64,000 bases of DNA from Nocardioides sp. (lineage in GTDB: Bacteria > Actinomycetota > Actinomycetes > Propionibacteriales > Nocardioidaceae). The DNA lies in NCBI RefSeq assembly GCF_030150155.1, contig NZ_JASLGR010000059.1, forward strand, positions 62,001-126,000. The letters run 5' to 3'. The stretch's first letter is position 1; the number at the start of each line of letters is the position of its first letter. Under the pieces are notes generated by a model. It searched no databases. It was given only the letters and a program-made list of their open reading frames with translations, and was not told where the DNA came from. Below are positions 50,255-58,337 of the stretch, in pieces. Made by a program: the position numbers and the translations under genes.

Positions 50255-51643
50255 TCACCGCTTCCGCTTCTCCCGGATGCGCTGCTGGAGCACGATCGGG
50301 GTGCCGACGAAGCCGAAGTCCTCACGCAGGCGACGCTCGATGTAGCGCTCGTACGACGCATCCAGCTTGCCCGACGTGAACAGCACGAACGTCGGCGGAG
50401 CGGTGGAGACCTGGGTGCCGAAGAGCACCTTGGGCTGCTTGCCGCTGCGCACCGGGTGCGGGTGCTCGGCGACGAGGCGGCCCAGGAACGTGTTGAGCGC
50501 GCCGGTGCCGATCCGGGTCTCCCAGCCCTCCAGCGCCTTCTCCAGGGCCGGGACCAGACGGTCGATGTGCCAGCCGGTGCGCGCGGTGATGTTGATCCGC
50601 GGTGCCCACTGGACCTGCACCAGGTCACGCTCGATCTCACGCTCGAGGTAGTAGCGACGCTCGTCGTCGACGAGGTCCCACTTGTTGAACGCGATCACCA
50701 GGGCACGGCCGGCTTCGCGGACGGTCTGCAGGATGCGGACGTCCTGCTCGGCGATGGACTGCTCGGCGTCGAGCACCAGGACGGCGACCTCGGCGCGGTC
50801 GATCGCGGTGGTGGTGCGCAGCGAGGCGTAGTACTCGTGGCCCGACGCCTCCTTGACCCGCTTGCGGATGCCGGCGGTGTCGATCAGCTTCCAGGTCTTG
50901 CCGCCCAGCTCGACGAGCTCGTCGACCGGGTCGACGGTAGTGCCGGCGACGTTGTCGACGACGACGCGCTCGGAACCGGCGAGCTTGTTCAGCAGGCTCG
51001 ACTTGCCGACGTTCGGGCGACCGACCAGGGCCACCCGGCGCGGGCCGCCGACCTCGGCGCCCTCGGGCATCGGCGGGGTCGCGGGCAGGGCCTCCAGGAT
51101 CGCGTCCAGCAGGTCACCGGTGCCACGACCGTGCATCGCGGAGATCGGCATCGGCTCGCCGAGGCCGAGGTTCCACAGCAGGGACGCGTCGGCCTCGCGG
51201 CGCTCGTCGTCGACCTTGTTGGCCGCCAGCACGACGGGCTTGCCGCTGCGGCGCAGGACCTTGACCACGCCCTCGTCGGCGTCGGTGATGCCGACGGTGG
51301 CGTCGACCACGAAGAGCACGGCGTCGGCCAGGGAGATCGCGACCTCGGCCTGGTAGGCGATCCGCTCGGCCATCCCCTTGGCGTCCGGGTCCCAGCCGCC
51401 GGTGTCGACCACGGTGAAGGCCCGGCCGTTCCAGTCGGCGTCGTAGGAGACCCGGTCACGGGTCACGCCGGGGACGTCCTGCACGACCGCCTCACGCCGG
51501 CCGATGATCCGGTTGACCAGGGTCGACTTGCCGACGTTGGGCCGCCCGACCACGGCCAGCACCGGCACGGGACCGGTGTGTTCGCCGTCCTCGGAGCCTC
51601 CGAAGTCGCTCTCGAAGTCGCCGTTGTAGGCCTCGTCAGTCAT
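50255..51643 (-). CDS. der: Ribosome biogenesis GTPase Der (EngA)
   Basis: Tandem-GTPase protein of 462 residues that helps assemble the 50S ribosomal subunit. Both G1 loops are present, GRPNVGKSTLVN near 32 and GRPNVGKSSLLN near 207, with NKVD and NKWD guanine-specificity motifs, and a C-terminal KH-like domain ending in a basic tail (RIREKRKR). The start overlaps the plsC-like stop (ATGA). Last gene of the long leftward operon. Confidence 0.96.
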   Translation of the reverse strand: MTDEAYNGDFESDFGGSEDGEHTGPVPVLAVVGRPNVGKSTLVNRIIGRREAVVQDVPGVTRDRVSYDADWNGRAFTVVDTGGWDPDAKGMAERIAYQAEVAISLADAVLFVVDATVGITDADEGVVKVLRRSGKPVVLAANKVDDERREADASLLWNLGLGEPMPISAMHGRGTGDLLDAILEALPATPPMPEGAEVGGPRRVALVGRPNVGKSSLLNKLAGSERVVVDNVAGTTVDPVDELVELGGKTWKLIDTAGIRKRVKEASGHEYYASLRTTTAIDRAEVAVLVLDAEQSIAEQDVRILQTVREAGRALVIAFNKWDLVDDERRYYLEREIERDLVQVQWAPRINITARTGWHIDRLVPALEKALEGWETRIGTGALNTFLGRLVAEHPHPVRSGKQPKVLFGTQVSTAPPTFVLFTSGKLDASYERYIERRLREDFGFVGTPIVLQQRIREKRKR

Positions 51644-52332
51644 CGTTCATCCTCCGACGCGGGAAGTGGGCCGGGCAGTGTCAGCCCGGTGGCGGCCTGG
51701 GTGGCCGCGAGGTGTGCCAGCAGGTGCGCATGGACGCGCTGCGTGGCGATCTGAACATTGTCTCGTGTCCGGGGCCATTTCACCTGATCGAGGACGAGCG
51801 GCTCCCCGAACACCAGGTCGATCCGACTCCCCCGTGGCGGCAGCGAGCTGTTGCCCGCCCCCGGCAGTCGGGTCCCGAAGAACGTGAGCGGCACGATCGG
51901 CGCGCCGCTGACCATGCCCAGGTACGCCGTCCCGGCATGGATCGAGGCCAGCTCTCCCCCACCCCGGGTGCCCTCGGGGAAGATCCCGACGGCGTCGCCC
52001 GCGTCGAGCGCGGCCAGCGAGGACCGGATCGCGGCCCGGTCCGGATGGAACCGGTCCAGACGGATCTGTCCGGACTCGCGGAAGAAGACCCCGGCGGCCC
52101 CGTGGAACATCTCCGCCTTGGTCAGTGCGTGCACCGGCCGCGGCGACATGATCGCCAGCAGGGGTCCGTCGATCACCCCGATGTGGTTGGCCGCCACGAT
52201 CACCGGCCCGGTGGCGGGGAACCCGCCCGGGGTGATGTGGAACTCCCACCGTGCGCTCAGCAGCGCCCTGGCCGCCGTACGCAACGGCGAATGGAGCAGG
52301 TAGCGGGCCGGCCGCGCCGAGGTTCGGCTCAC
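51640..52332 (-). CDS. 1-acyl-sn-glycerol-3-phosphate acyltransferase family
   Basis: 230-residue PlsC-type acyltransferase. The catalytic HX4D motif is in AANHIGVIDGPLLA (about 51-64) and FPEGTRGGGE (about 120) binds the glycerophosphate. It makes phosphatidate or a related lipid at the inner membrane face. GTG 52332 overlaps the cmk stop (GTGA). The cmk-plsC-der order is conserved in many actinomycetes. Confidence 0.9.
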   Translation of the reverse strand: MSRTSARPARYLLHSPLRTAARALLSARWEFHITPGGFPATGPVIVAANHIGVIDGPLLAIMSPRPVHALTKAEMFHGAAGVFFRESGQIRLDRFHPDRAAIRSSLAALDAGDAVGIFPEGTRGGGELASIHAGTAYLGMVSGAPIVPLTFFGTRLPGAGNSSLPPRGSRIDLVFGEPLVLDQVKWPRTRDNVQIATQRVHAHLLAHLAATQAATGLTLPGPLPASEDER

Positions 52333-53024
52333 GCCGAGGCGTCCTGCGCTGCCTCCGCTCCCAGACCACGGACGAGGCCGACGACCTGGTCGATCGCCTC
52401 GGCCAGCGTGATGTGGGTGGTGTCCAGGTGGACGGCGCCGTCGGCCTGGACGAGCGGGGCGGTGGCGCGACCGGAGTCGATCACGTCGCGGGCCTCCAGC
52501 GAGGCCTGGGTGGCGGCGACGTCGCCGCCTGCTTCCAGTGCACGGCGGGCCGCGCGGGCCGACGGGTCGGCGGAGACGTAGAGCTTCAGAGCGGCCTCGG
52601 GCCACACCACCGAGCCGATGTCACGGCCCTCGACCACGATCCCGGCGCCGTCGAGTGCGGCGGTGATGATCGAGCGCTGCAGCGCGAGCAGCAGGGCGCG
52701 GACCTCGGGCACGGCGCTGACCGGCGAGACGTTCGCGTTCACCTCGTCCGAGCGGATCTCGGCCGACACGTCGACGCCGTCCAGGGTGATCGTCGGGGCG
52801 AGCGGGTCGGTGCCCGACTCGATCCGGGCCTGCGGGGCAGCCGCCGCCACCGCAGCAGCGTCGTGAACGTCGATGTCGTGGGAGAGCATCCACCAGGTCA
52901 TCGCCCGGAACTGCGCACCGGTGTCGAGGTAGCGCAGTCCGAGCCGGTCGGCCGCCCCCTTCGAGGTGCTCGACTTGCCAGAACCGGAGGTGCCGTCAAC
53001 CGCGACGACGATGGGCGTGCTCAT
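52329..53024 (-). CDS. cmk: Cytidylate kinase
   Basis: 231-residue (d)CMP kinase. The P-loop GTSGSGKSSTSKGAA lies at about 11-25; RYLDTGAQFRAMTWWML near 32 and the VVEGRDIGSVVWPEA block near 135 bind CMP. ATG 53024. Coupled to the downstream acyltransferase by a four-base overlap. Confidence 0.95.
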   Translation of the reverse strand: MSTPIVVAVDGTSGSGKSSTSKGAADRLGLRYLDTGAQFRAMTWWMLSHDIDVHDAAAVAAAAPQARIESGTDPLAPTITLDGVDVSAEIRSDEVNANVSPVSAVPEVRALLLALQRSIITAALDGAGIVVEGRDIGSVVWPEAALKLYVSADPSARAARRALEAGGDVAATQASLEARDVIDSGRATAPLVQADGAVHLDTTHITLAEAIDQVVGLVRGLGAEAAQDASA

Positions 53025-53035
53025 AGACGCCCACC

Positions 53036-54115
53036 CTAGCGGCGGGTGGTCCAACCTCGGGTGTCGAGCGCTGCGGCCAGGCCGTCGAGCCGGTCGACGG
53101 CGACCTGGAGCTCGAGCACACCGAGCTCGCGAGCCGGGTCGTGATCGATCCGGACGTCCTCGATGTTGACCCCGATCTCGTCGGCGTCGGCGAAGAGCCG
53201 CGCCAGTGAGCCCGGGGTGTCGGGGATCGCGACGAATAGCGTGCCGGTCTCCACGGGCACGCCACCGTGCTTGGCCGGGATCGCCTTCGTGCCGGCGTTG
53301 CCCGTGGACAGGATCCGGCGCAGCTCGGCCCGGTCGCCGGAGGTGACCGCCCCGATCAGGGCGTCGAGCTCGCCGCGGACCTGGGTGAGCAGCTCCACGA
53401 CCGCCTCGGCGTTGCCGCCGACGATCTGGCTGTAGAGGTTCGGGTCTCCCCCGGCCACCCGGGTGACGTCGCGCACCCCGGGCCCCGACAGGGCCATGTG
53501 GGAGGCCGGAGCGTCGGCCAGCCGACCGGCGGTCAGCGCTGCCATCAGGTGCGGGACGTGGCTGATCCGGGCGACAGCACGGTCGTGGTCGGCCGGGGTC
53601 AGGTCGAGCACCACACCCCCGCACAGCTCGGCGAGCTCACGGACCAGCTCGACGGCCTCGGGCAGCGCGCCGGGGTGCGTCGTGATCGCCCACGGACGGC
53701 CCTCGAACAGGGTGGCGTCAGCCGAGAGCGGACCGGAGCGCTCCGTGCCCGCCATCGGGTGCGAGCCGACGTACCGCTCGACCCCCGGCACCTCGGCCAC
53801 CGCGGCCAGTGGAGCCGACTTCACCGATCCGACGTCGGTGACCACGGCGTCGGAGGTCGCCAACGCCTCAGCGATCACTCCCCCGAGCAGATCCGGCGGT
53901 ACGGCGACCACGATCAGCTGCGGTCGGTCACCGTCACGCACGGCCCGGCCGGCACCCAGCCCGGACGCGGTCCTGACGTGATCGGGGTTGACGTCGCTGA
54001 GCAGCACCTCCAGGCCCGCGCGCCGGCAGGCGAGCGCGACCGAGGTGCCCAGCAGGCCGACGCCGATCACCTCGACCGGCCCGACCAGGGCTCCGGCGGG
54101 GGTCGACTCAGCCAT
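53036..54115 (-). CDS. tyrA: Prephenate dehydrogenase
   Basis: 359-residue enzyme that makes 4-hydroxyphenylpyruvate for tyrosine synthesis. The NAD fold starts GVGLLGTSVALACRRAG (about 18-34); the active-site stretch YVGSHPMAGTERSG lies near 115 and the ARISHVPHLMAAL helix near 183; a C-terminal ACT-like domain (about 290-350, PDTPGSLARLFADADEIGVN) suggests feedback by tyrosine. Its start overlaps the end of aroH by 8 bp, pairing the two steps after chorismate. Confidence 0.93.
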   Translation of the reverse strand: MAESTPAGALVGPVEVIGVGLLGTSVALACRRAGLEVLLSDVNPDHVRTASGLGAGRAVRDGDRPQLIVVAVPPDLLGGVIAEALATSDAVVTDVGSVKSAPLAAVAEVPGVERYVGSHPMAGTERSGPLSADATLFEGRPWAITTHPGALPEAVELVRELAELCGGVVLDLTPADHDRAVARISHVPHLMAALTAGRLADAPASHMALSGPGVRDVTRVAGGDPNLYSQIVGGNAEAVVELLTQVRGELDALIGAVTSGDRAELRRILSTGNAGTKAIPAKHGGVPVETGTLFVAIPDTPGSLARLFADADEIGVNIEDVRIDHDPARELGVLELQVAVDRLDGLAAALDTRGWTTRR

Positions 54116-54479
54116 CGCGCCGGGCCAGGTCAGGCCTCAGCACTACCGCTCCGTGGAGATAGACGTGCTCGACCTCGGCCTTGGACCGATCGGTCTCGAC
54201 GTGGGCCATCAGCCGCACCGCGCGCGGCAGACTGCCCTCGATCTCCAGCTCCCGGGCGCACATCAGCGGCACGTCGGTGAAGCCGATGGTGCGGGCCGCG
54301 ACGGCGGGGAACGCCGAGTGCAGGTCACCGGTGGAGGTGAACAGGATCGAGATGACGTCGTCCTGGTCGAGCTCGTTGAGCTCCATCACCTGGGTGAGGA
54401 GCTCGACCACCCGCTCCTGCATGTGGGCGGAGTCATCCACCTCGAGCTGGGTGGCTCCACGGATCGCGCGCACTGACAC
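54108..54479 (-). CDS. aroH: Chorismate mutase, AroH type
   Basis: 123-residue monofunctional chorismate mutase of the Bacillus AroH class, a trimeric beta-alpha barrel-like fold distinct from AroQ. VRAIRGATQLEVDD at the start supplies active-site Arg; DDVISILFTSTGDLHSAFPA near 40 and PLMCARELEIEGSLPRAVRL near 71 complete the site. GTG 54479. It feeds prephenate to the coupled tyrA. Confidence 0.93.
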   Translation of the reverse strand: MSVRAIRGATQLEVDDSAHMQERVVELLTQVMELNELDQDDVISILFTSTGDLHSAFPAVAARTIGFTDVPLMCARELEIEGSLPRAVRLMAHVETDRSKAEVEHVYLHGAVVLRPDLARRDG

Positions 54480-54547
54480 GGCGGACAGCCTAGGGCCTGG
54501 CTCTCACGTCGGTCGACGTGCCTCCCGCCGCGAGAGACAGGGCCACG

Positions 54548-55297
54548 TCAGAGCTGGGCGCTGTCGAGCAGGGAACCCAGCTCATCGGGCTCCAGGTCGC
54601 GCATCTGGCCCACCCCGAGCTTGCCCAGCCGAACCGGACCGATCTGGGTCCGGGTCAGACGCGTCACCGGGTGCCCGACGGCCGCCAGGAGACGGCGTAC
54701 GACGTGCTTGCGACCGTCATGGATGGAGACCTCGACGATCGACTTGGCCTTGAAGGCCTCCACGATGCGCACGGTGTGCACCTCGACCGGACCGTCGTCG
54801 AGGACGACCCCAGCCAGGAGCTCCTTCTTGGTGCGCGGGAAGACCTGGCCCTCGACCTCGGCGACGTAGGTCTTGACCACCCCGAAGGAGGGGTGGGCGA
54901 CCTTCTGCGCGAAGTCGCCGTCGTTGGTGAGCAGCAGCAGGCCGGTGGTGTCCTCATCGAGCCGACCGACGTTGTAGAGCCGCTCGGGCCGATCGGCGAC
55001 GAACTCGGCGAGCGTCCTGGCGGCATGCGGGTCGCTCATCGTCGAGGTGACCCCACGCGGCTTGTTGAAGGCCAGGTAGACCTTGTCGCTGATCGGAGGC
55101 AGGCGCTTGCCGTCGACCCGGATCACGTCGACAGCAGGGTTCACCTTGGTGCCCAGCCGCGTGATGATCTCGCCGTTGACCTCGACCAGCTCGTCGAGCA
55201 TCAGCTCCTCGCAGCGCCGCCGCGAGCCGACCCCGGCCAGCGCGAGCAGCTTCTGCAGTCGGATCAGACCCTCGTCGTCCAGAGGGAGATCACTCAT
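54548..55297 (-). CDS. rluB: 23S rRNA pseudouridine synthase, RluB type
   Basis: 249-residue RsuA/RluB-family synthase. An S4 RNA-binding domain (about 8-60) precedes the catalytic domain; the catalytic Asp is in VGRLDEDTTGLLLLTNDG (about 112-129), and KVYLAFNKPRGVTST near 73 is family-typical. ATG 55297 overlaps the scpB end by 8 bp. Confidence 0.94.
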   Translation of the reverse strand: MSDLPLDDEGLIRLQKLLALAGVGSRRRCEELMLDELVEVNGEIITRLGTKVNPAVDVIRVDGKRLPPISDKVYLAFNKPRGVTSTMSDPHAARTLAEFVADRPERLYNVGRLDEDTTGLLLLTNDGDFAQKVAHPSFGVVKTYVAEVEGQVFPRTKKELLAGVVLDDGPVEVHTVRIVEAFKAKSIVEVSIHDGRKHVVRRLLAAVGHPVTRLTRTQIGPVRLGKLGVGQMRDLEPDELGSLLDSAQL

Positions 55298-55928
55298 CTG
55301 TTGCCTCGTTCTCGTTGTTCGTCGTTGCCTCGGAGGCGTGCGGAGCCTGGACCAGACTGGCCAGCTCCTCCTCCATGTCGTCCATGTCGGGCAGGTACGG
55401 CGCCAACTCGGGAAGCTCGTCGAGCCCGGTGATGCCGATCCGCTCCAGGAAGTACCCGGTGGTGCGATACAGGTTCGCACCCGTCTCATTGTCCTGCCCG
55501 GCCTCCTCGACCAGACCACGGGCCAGCAGGGTCCGCATCACACCGTCGACGTTGACGCCGCGGATGGCGCTCACCCGGGCCCGCGAGACCGGTTGGCGGT
55601 AGGCCACCACGGCCAGCGTCTCCAGCGCAGCCTGGGTGAGCCGGGACTGCTGGCCCTCCAGGACGAACCCCTCGACGACGTCGGCGAACTCGTCGCGGGT
55701 GTAGAACCGCCAGCCTCCGGCGACGTTGCGCAGGTCGAAGCCGCGCCCCTGTTCGGTGTACTCCGCGGCCAGCTCCCGCAGCGCCGACTCGACGACGTCG
55801 CTGGGATGCCCCACGGCTGCGGCCAGGGAGGCGACGTCGAGAGGCTGGTCGGCGACCATCAGGATCGCCTCCAGGCTGGGACGCACCGGGCGCCGTACGT
55901 CGTCACCGGGCTGGTCGACCTCAGTCAT
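55290..55928 (-). CDS. scpB: Segregation and condensation protein B
   Basis: 212-residue ScpB, the double winged-helix kleisin-associated subunit of the SMC complex. Motifs LEAILMVADQPLDVASLAAA near 19 and TLAVVAYRQPVSRARVSAIR with GVNVD near 105, ending in an acidic tail. ATG 55928 overlaps scpA by 8 bp. Confidence 0.95.
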   Translation of the reverse strand: MTEVDQPGDDVRRPVRPSLEAILMVADQPLDVASLAAAVGHPSDVVESALRELAAEYTEQGRGFDLRNVAGGWRFYTRDEFADVVEGFVLEGQQSRLTQAALETLAVVAYRQPVSRARVSAIRGVNVDGVMRTLLARGLVEEAGQDNETGANLYRTTGYFLERIGITGLDELPELAPYLPDMDDMEEELASLVQAPHASEATTNNENEATDE

Positions 55929-56757
55929 CGCTCTCCTCGTTGCCGTTGGCCCCATCGAACTCGTCACGGATCAGGTCGTCCAGGTTGTCCAGGTCGGCGT
56001 CGTCCTCCCCGGTCCAGCGCACCGTCAGCTCCCCCAGCGGCGTCACCTGCTCGAACGAGACGACACCCTCCCGGAAGAGCTCCAGCAGGCTGAGGAACCG
56101 CGCCACCGTGGTGAGCTTGTCCGGCGAGTCCCCGACCAGCGCCCGGAAGGTCAGGGTGCCGGCACGGCGGAGCCGGTCGACCACGATCGCCGCCTGCTCG
56201 CGAACGCTGACCGCCGGGGCGTGGATGTGGGCCAGGCCGATCTCCGGCGGCCCCGGCTTGGGGGCCATCGCCTTGGCGGCGAGCTGGGCGAAGGCGTCCA
56301 GGCCGATCCCGATCAGGACCTCGGGCAGCAGCGTGGCGAAGCGGTCCTCCAGGCCGACGGCGCGCGGGAAGCGACGTGCCTCCTGGGCCAGTCGGGTGTC
56401 CATCAGGGCCGCGACCTGCTTGAAGGCGCGGTACTGCATCAGGCGGGCGAAGAGCAGGTCGCGGGCCTCCAGCAGGGCCAGGTCCTCCTCGTCCTCGACG
56501 TCGCCCGAGGGCAGCAGCCGGGCGGCCTTGAGGTCGAGCAGGGTCGCCGCGACCAGCAGGAACGACGAGGTCTGCTCCAGGTCCCACTCCGGACCGGCGG
56601 CCTTGACGTGGGCGATGAACTCGTCGGTGACCTTGGCCAGCGCGACCTCGGTGATGTCGAGCTTGTGCTTGGCGATCAGCGAGAGCAGCAGGTCGAAGGG
56701 GCCCTCGAAGTTGTCCAGCTGGACCGCGAAGCTCTCGGACGGGGCGGGGGCCGACAC
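55921..56757 (-). CDS. scpA: Segregation and condensation protein A
   Basis: 278-residue kleisin of the SMC-ScpAB condensin. The N-terminal FAVQLDNFEGPFDLLLSLIA and KHKLDITEVALAKVTDEFIA (about 9-49) bind SMC; the C-terminal winged helix contains FLSLLELFREGVVSFEQV near 225. It follows the RHH gene by 3 nt. Confidence 0.95.
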   Translation of the reverse strand: MSAPAPSESFAVQLDNFEGPFDLLLSLIAKHKLDITEVALAKVTDEFIAHVKAAGPEWDLEQTSSFLLVAATLLDLKAARLLPSGDVEDEEDLALLEARDLLFARLMQYRAFKQVAALMDTRLAQEARRFPRAVGLEDRFATLLPEVLIGIGLDAFAQLAAKAMAPKPGPPEIGLAHIHAPAVSVREQAAIVVDRLRRAGTLTFRALVGDSPDKLTTVARFLSLLELFREGVVSFEQVTPLGELTVRWTGEDDADLDNLDDLIRDEFDGANGNEESDD

Positions 56758-56760
56758 GAC

Positions 56761-57090
56761 CTAGTCCTCGCGCAGACGCTTCACCAGGGCACTCTTGGCA
56801 CCCTTGGACTCGAGCTCGGCGAGCACGATCGCGACGGCCTCACGGACCAGTCGGCCGCGATCCACCACGATGCCCTGCGAGCGCCGCAGCGAGAGCCGGG
56901 CATGCTCGATCTCGAGGAGCTCCTCGTCGGTGATGTACACCGTCATCTTCGCGTCGTGCTTGACCCGGCCGCTGGGCTTCTTCTCAGCGGGGGCCGCGGC
57001 CGTCTGCGGCGCAGGCGCAGGCGCGGGCTCGGGCTCGGCGGTGGGGCGGAAGAGGTCGTCGGCCTTGGGCAGGCTTACTCGGCGCGCCAT
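56761..57090 (-). CDS. Ribbon-helix-helix protein next to ParA
   Basis: 109 residues: a basic start, a Pro/Ala-rich linker (about 15-42), then a ribbon-helix-helix-like domain: MTVYITDEELLEIEHARLSL (strand then helix A) and DRGRLVREAVAIVLAELESK (helix B). Such proteins bind DNA as dimers. It overlaps the parA 3' end by 16 bp, so it is a likely partner of ParA in place of ParB. Name unknown. Confidence 0.75.
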   Translation of the reverse strand: MARRVSLPKADDLFRPTAEPEPAPAPAPQTAAAPAEKKPSGRVKHDAKMTVYITDEELLEIEHARLSLRRSQGIVVDRGRLVREAVAIVLAELESKGAKSALVKRLRED

Positions 57091-57926
57091 CGGGCGAGCA
57101 CCTCCCGGGCCAGCTGGCGGTAGGCCTCGGCACCGTTGGAGGCGGTCGCGAACTCCGTGATCGGCTCACCGGCGACGGTGGCGTCGGAGAACTTCACGGT
57201 CCGCTTGATCACCGTGTGGAAGACGGCGTCGCCCCAGGCCTGGACGAGGGTCGACATCACCTCACGGCTGTGCAGGGTGCGGCCGTCGAACATGGTGCCG
57301 AGGAAGCCGTCGACCCGGAGCTTGGGGTTGAGCCGCTTGCGGACGCGCTCGATGGTCTCGGTCAGCAGGGCGACGCCGCGCAGGGCGAAGTACTCCGACT
57401 CCAGCGGCACGATCACCGAGTCCGAGGCGGTCAGTGCGTTGACGGTCAGCAGTCCGAGGGAGGGCTGGCAGTCGATCAGGATGACGTCGTACTCGGCGAC
57501 GGCGTCGGAGAGCTTGTCCTTGAGCACCTGCTCGCGGCCGACCTCGGAGACCAGCTGGATCTCGGCGCCGGCCAGGTCGATCACGGCAGGCAGGATGTCC
57601 ATGCCCTCGATCGAGGTGGGCTGGACGATCTCCTTCCAGGAGACGTCGGAGTCCATCAGCATGTCGTAGGTCGAGATCTCGATCTCGTTCGGGTCGAGGC
57701 CGACGCCGACCGAGAGCGATCCCTGCGGGTCGAGGTCGACGAGCAGCACCCGACGGCCGTACTCGACCAGGGCGGCACCGAGGTTGATCGTCGTCGTCGT
57801 CTTGCCGACGCCGCCCTTCTGGTTGCACATCGAGACGATGCGCGCCCCACCGTGAGCGCTCAGAGGCGCAGGCTCCGGGATCTCCGGGAGCGGACGGCCG
57901 GTCGGACCAAGGTCGGTGTCGGACAT
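57075..57926 (-). CDS. parA: ParA-family ATPase
   Basis: 283-residue deviant Walker-A ATPase: CNQKGGVGKTTTTINLGAAL (about 34-53), Walker B VILIDCQPSLGLLTVNAL near 148, and GFLGTMFDGRTLHSREV near 206. This copy sits with scpAB and has no parB; the main parAB is normally near oriC, so this is a second ParA (as for the Rv1708-like gene of mycobacteria). ATG 57926. Confidence 0.92.
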   Translation of the reverse strand: MSDTDLGPTGRPLPEIPEPAPLSAHGGARIVSMCNQKGGVGKTTTTINLGAALVEYGRRVLLVDLDPQGSLSVGVGLDPNEIEISTYDMLMDSDVSWKEIVQPTSIEGMDILPAVIDLAGAEIQLVSEVGREQVLKDKLSDAVAEYDVILIDCQPSLGLLTVNALTASDSVIVPLESEYFALRGVALLTETIERVRKRLNPKLRVDGFLGTMFDGRTLHSREVMSTLVQAWGDAVFHTVIKRTVKFSDATVAGEPITEFATASNGAEAYRQLAREVLARWRAE

Positions 57927-57986
57927 AGGCGCGAGGTTATCAGCGGGCGGGTTCGGCTCGGCACCCGACGGCATCAGGTTTCGTCC

Positions 57987-58298
57987 TCAGAGCGGGCGCG
58001 AGCTCTCCACCGTCGTGGCGTAGTCGGGGTGCTTGTCGATCCAGCCCTTGATGAACGGGCACAGCGGCACGACGGCCAGCCCACGACGGCGTACGTCGTC
58101 GAGCAGACCGCGGGCCAGCGCCGAGCCGAGCCCCTGGCCGGCGTACGCCGGATCGGTCTCGGTGTGCAGGAAGATGATCACGTCCCGCGAGAGCGTGTAG
58201 GTGCTGAACCCGGCCAGCTGGCCGTCCTTGAACACCTCGTAGCGGTTCTCGGCGGGGTTGTCCCGCACCTCGACGGCGGAGGCGGCTGCATCGTTCAC
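57987..58298 (-). CDS. GNAT-like N-acetyltransferase (YidJ/YjdJ type)
   Basis: Small acetyltransferase of the GNAT-C/YidJ group (103 aa). NRYEVFKDGQLAGFSTYTLS near 17 and ETDPAYAGQGLGSALARGLL (about 48-67) with the GQGLG acetyl-CoA loop; then VPLCPFIKGWIDKHPDY near 77, the group's signature. GTG 58298; TTG 58307 is an alternative. Confidence 0.85.
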   Translation of the reverse strand: MNDAAASAVEVRDNPAENRYEVFKDGQLAGFSTYTLSRDVIIFLHTETDPAYAGQGLGSALARGLLDDVRRRGLAVVPLCPFIKGWIDKHPDYATTVESSRPL

Positions 58299-58337
58299 GA
58301 GGATCAACCTACCTGCCGCCGCCGACAGAACCCGGGC

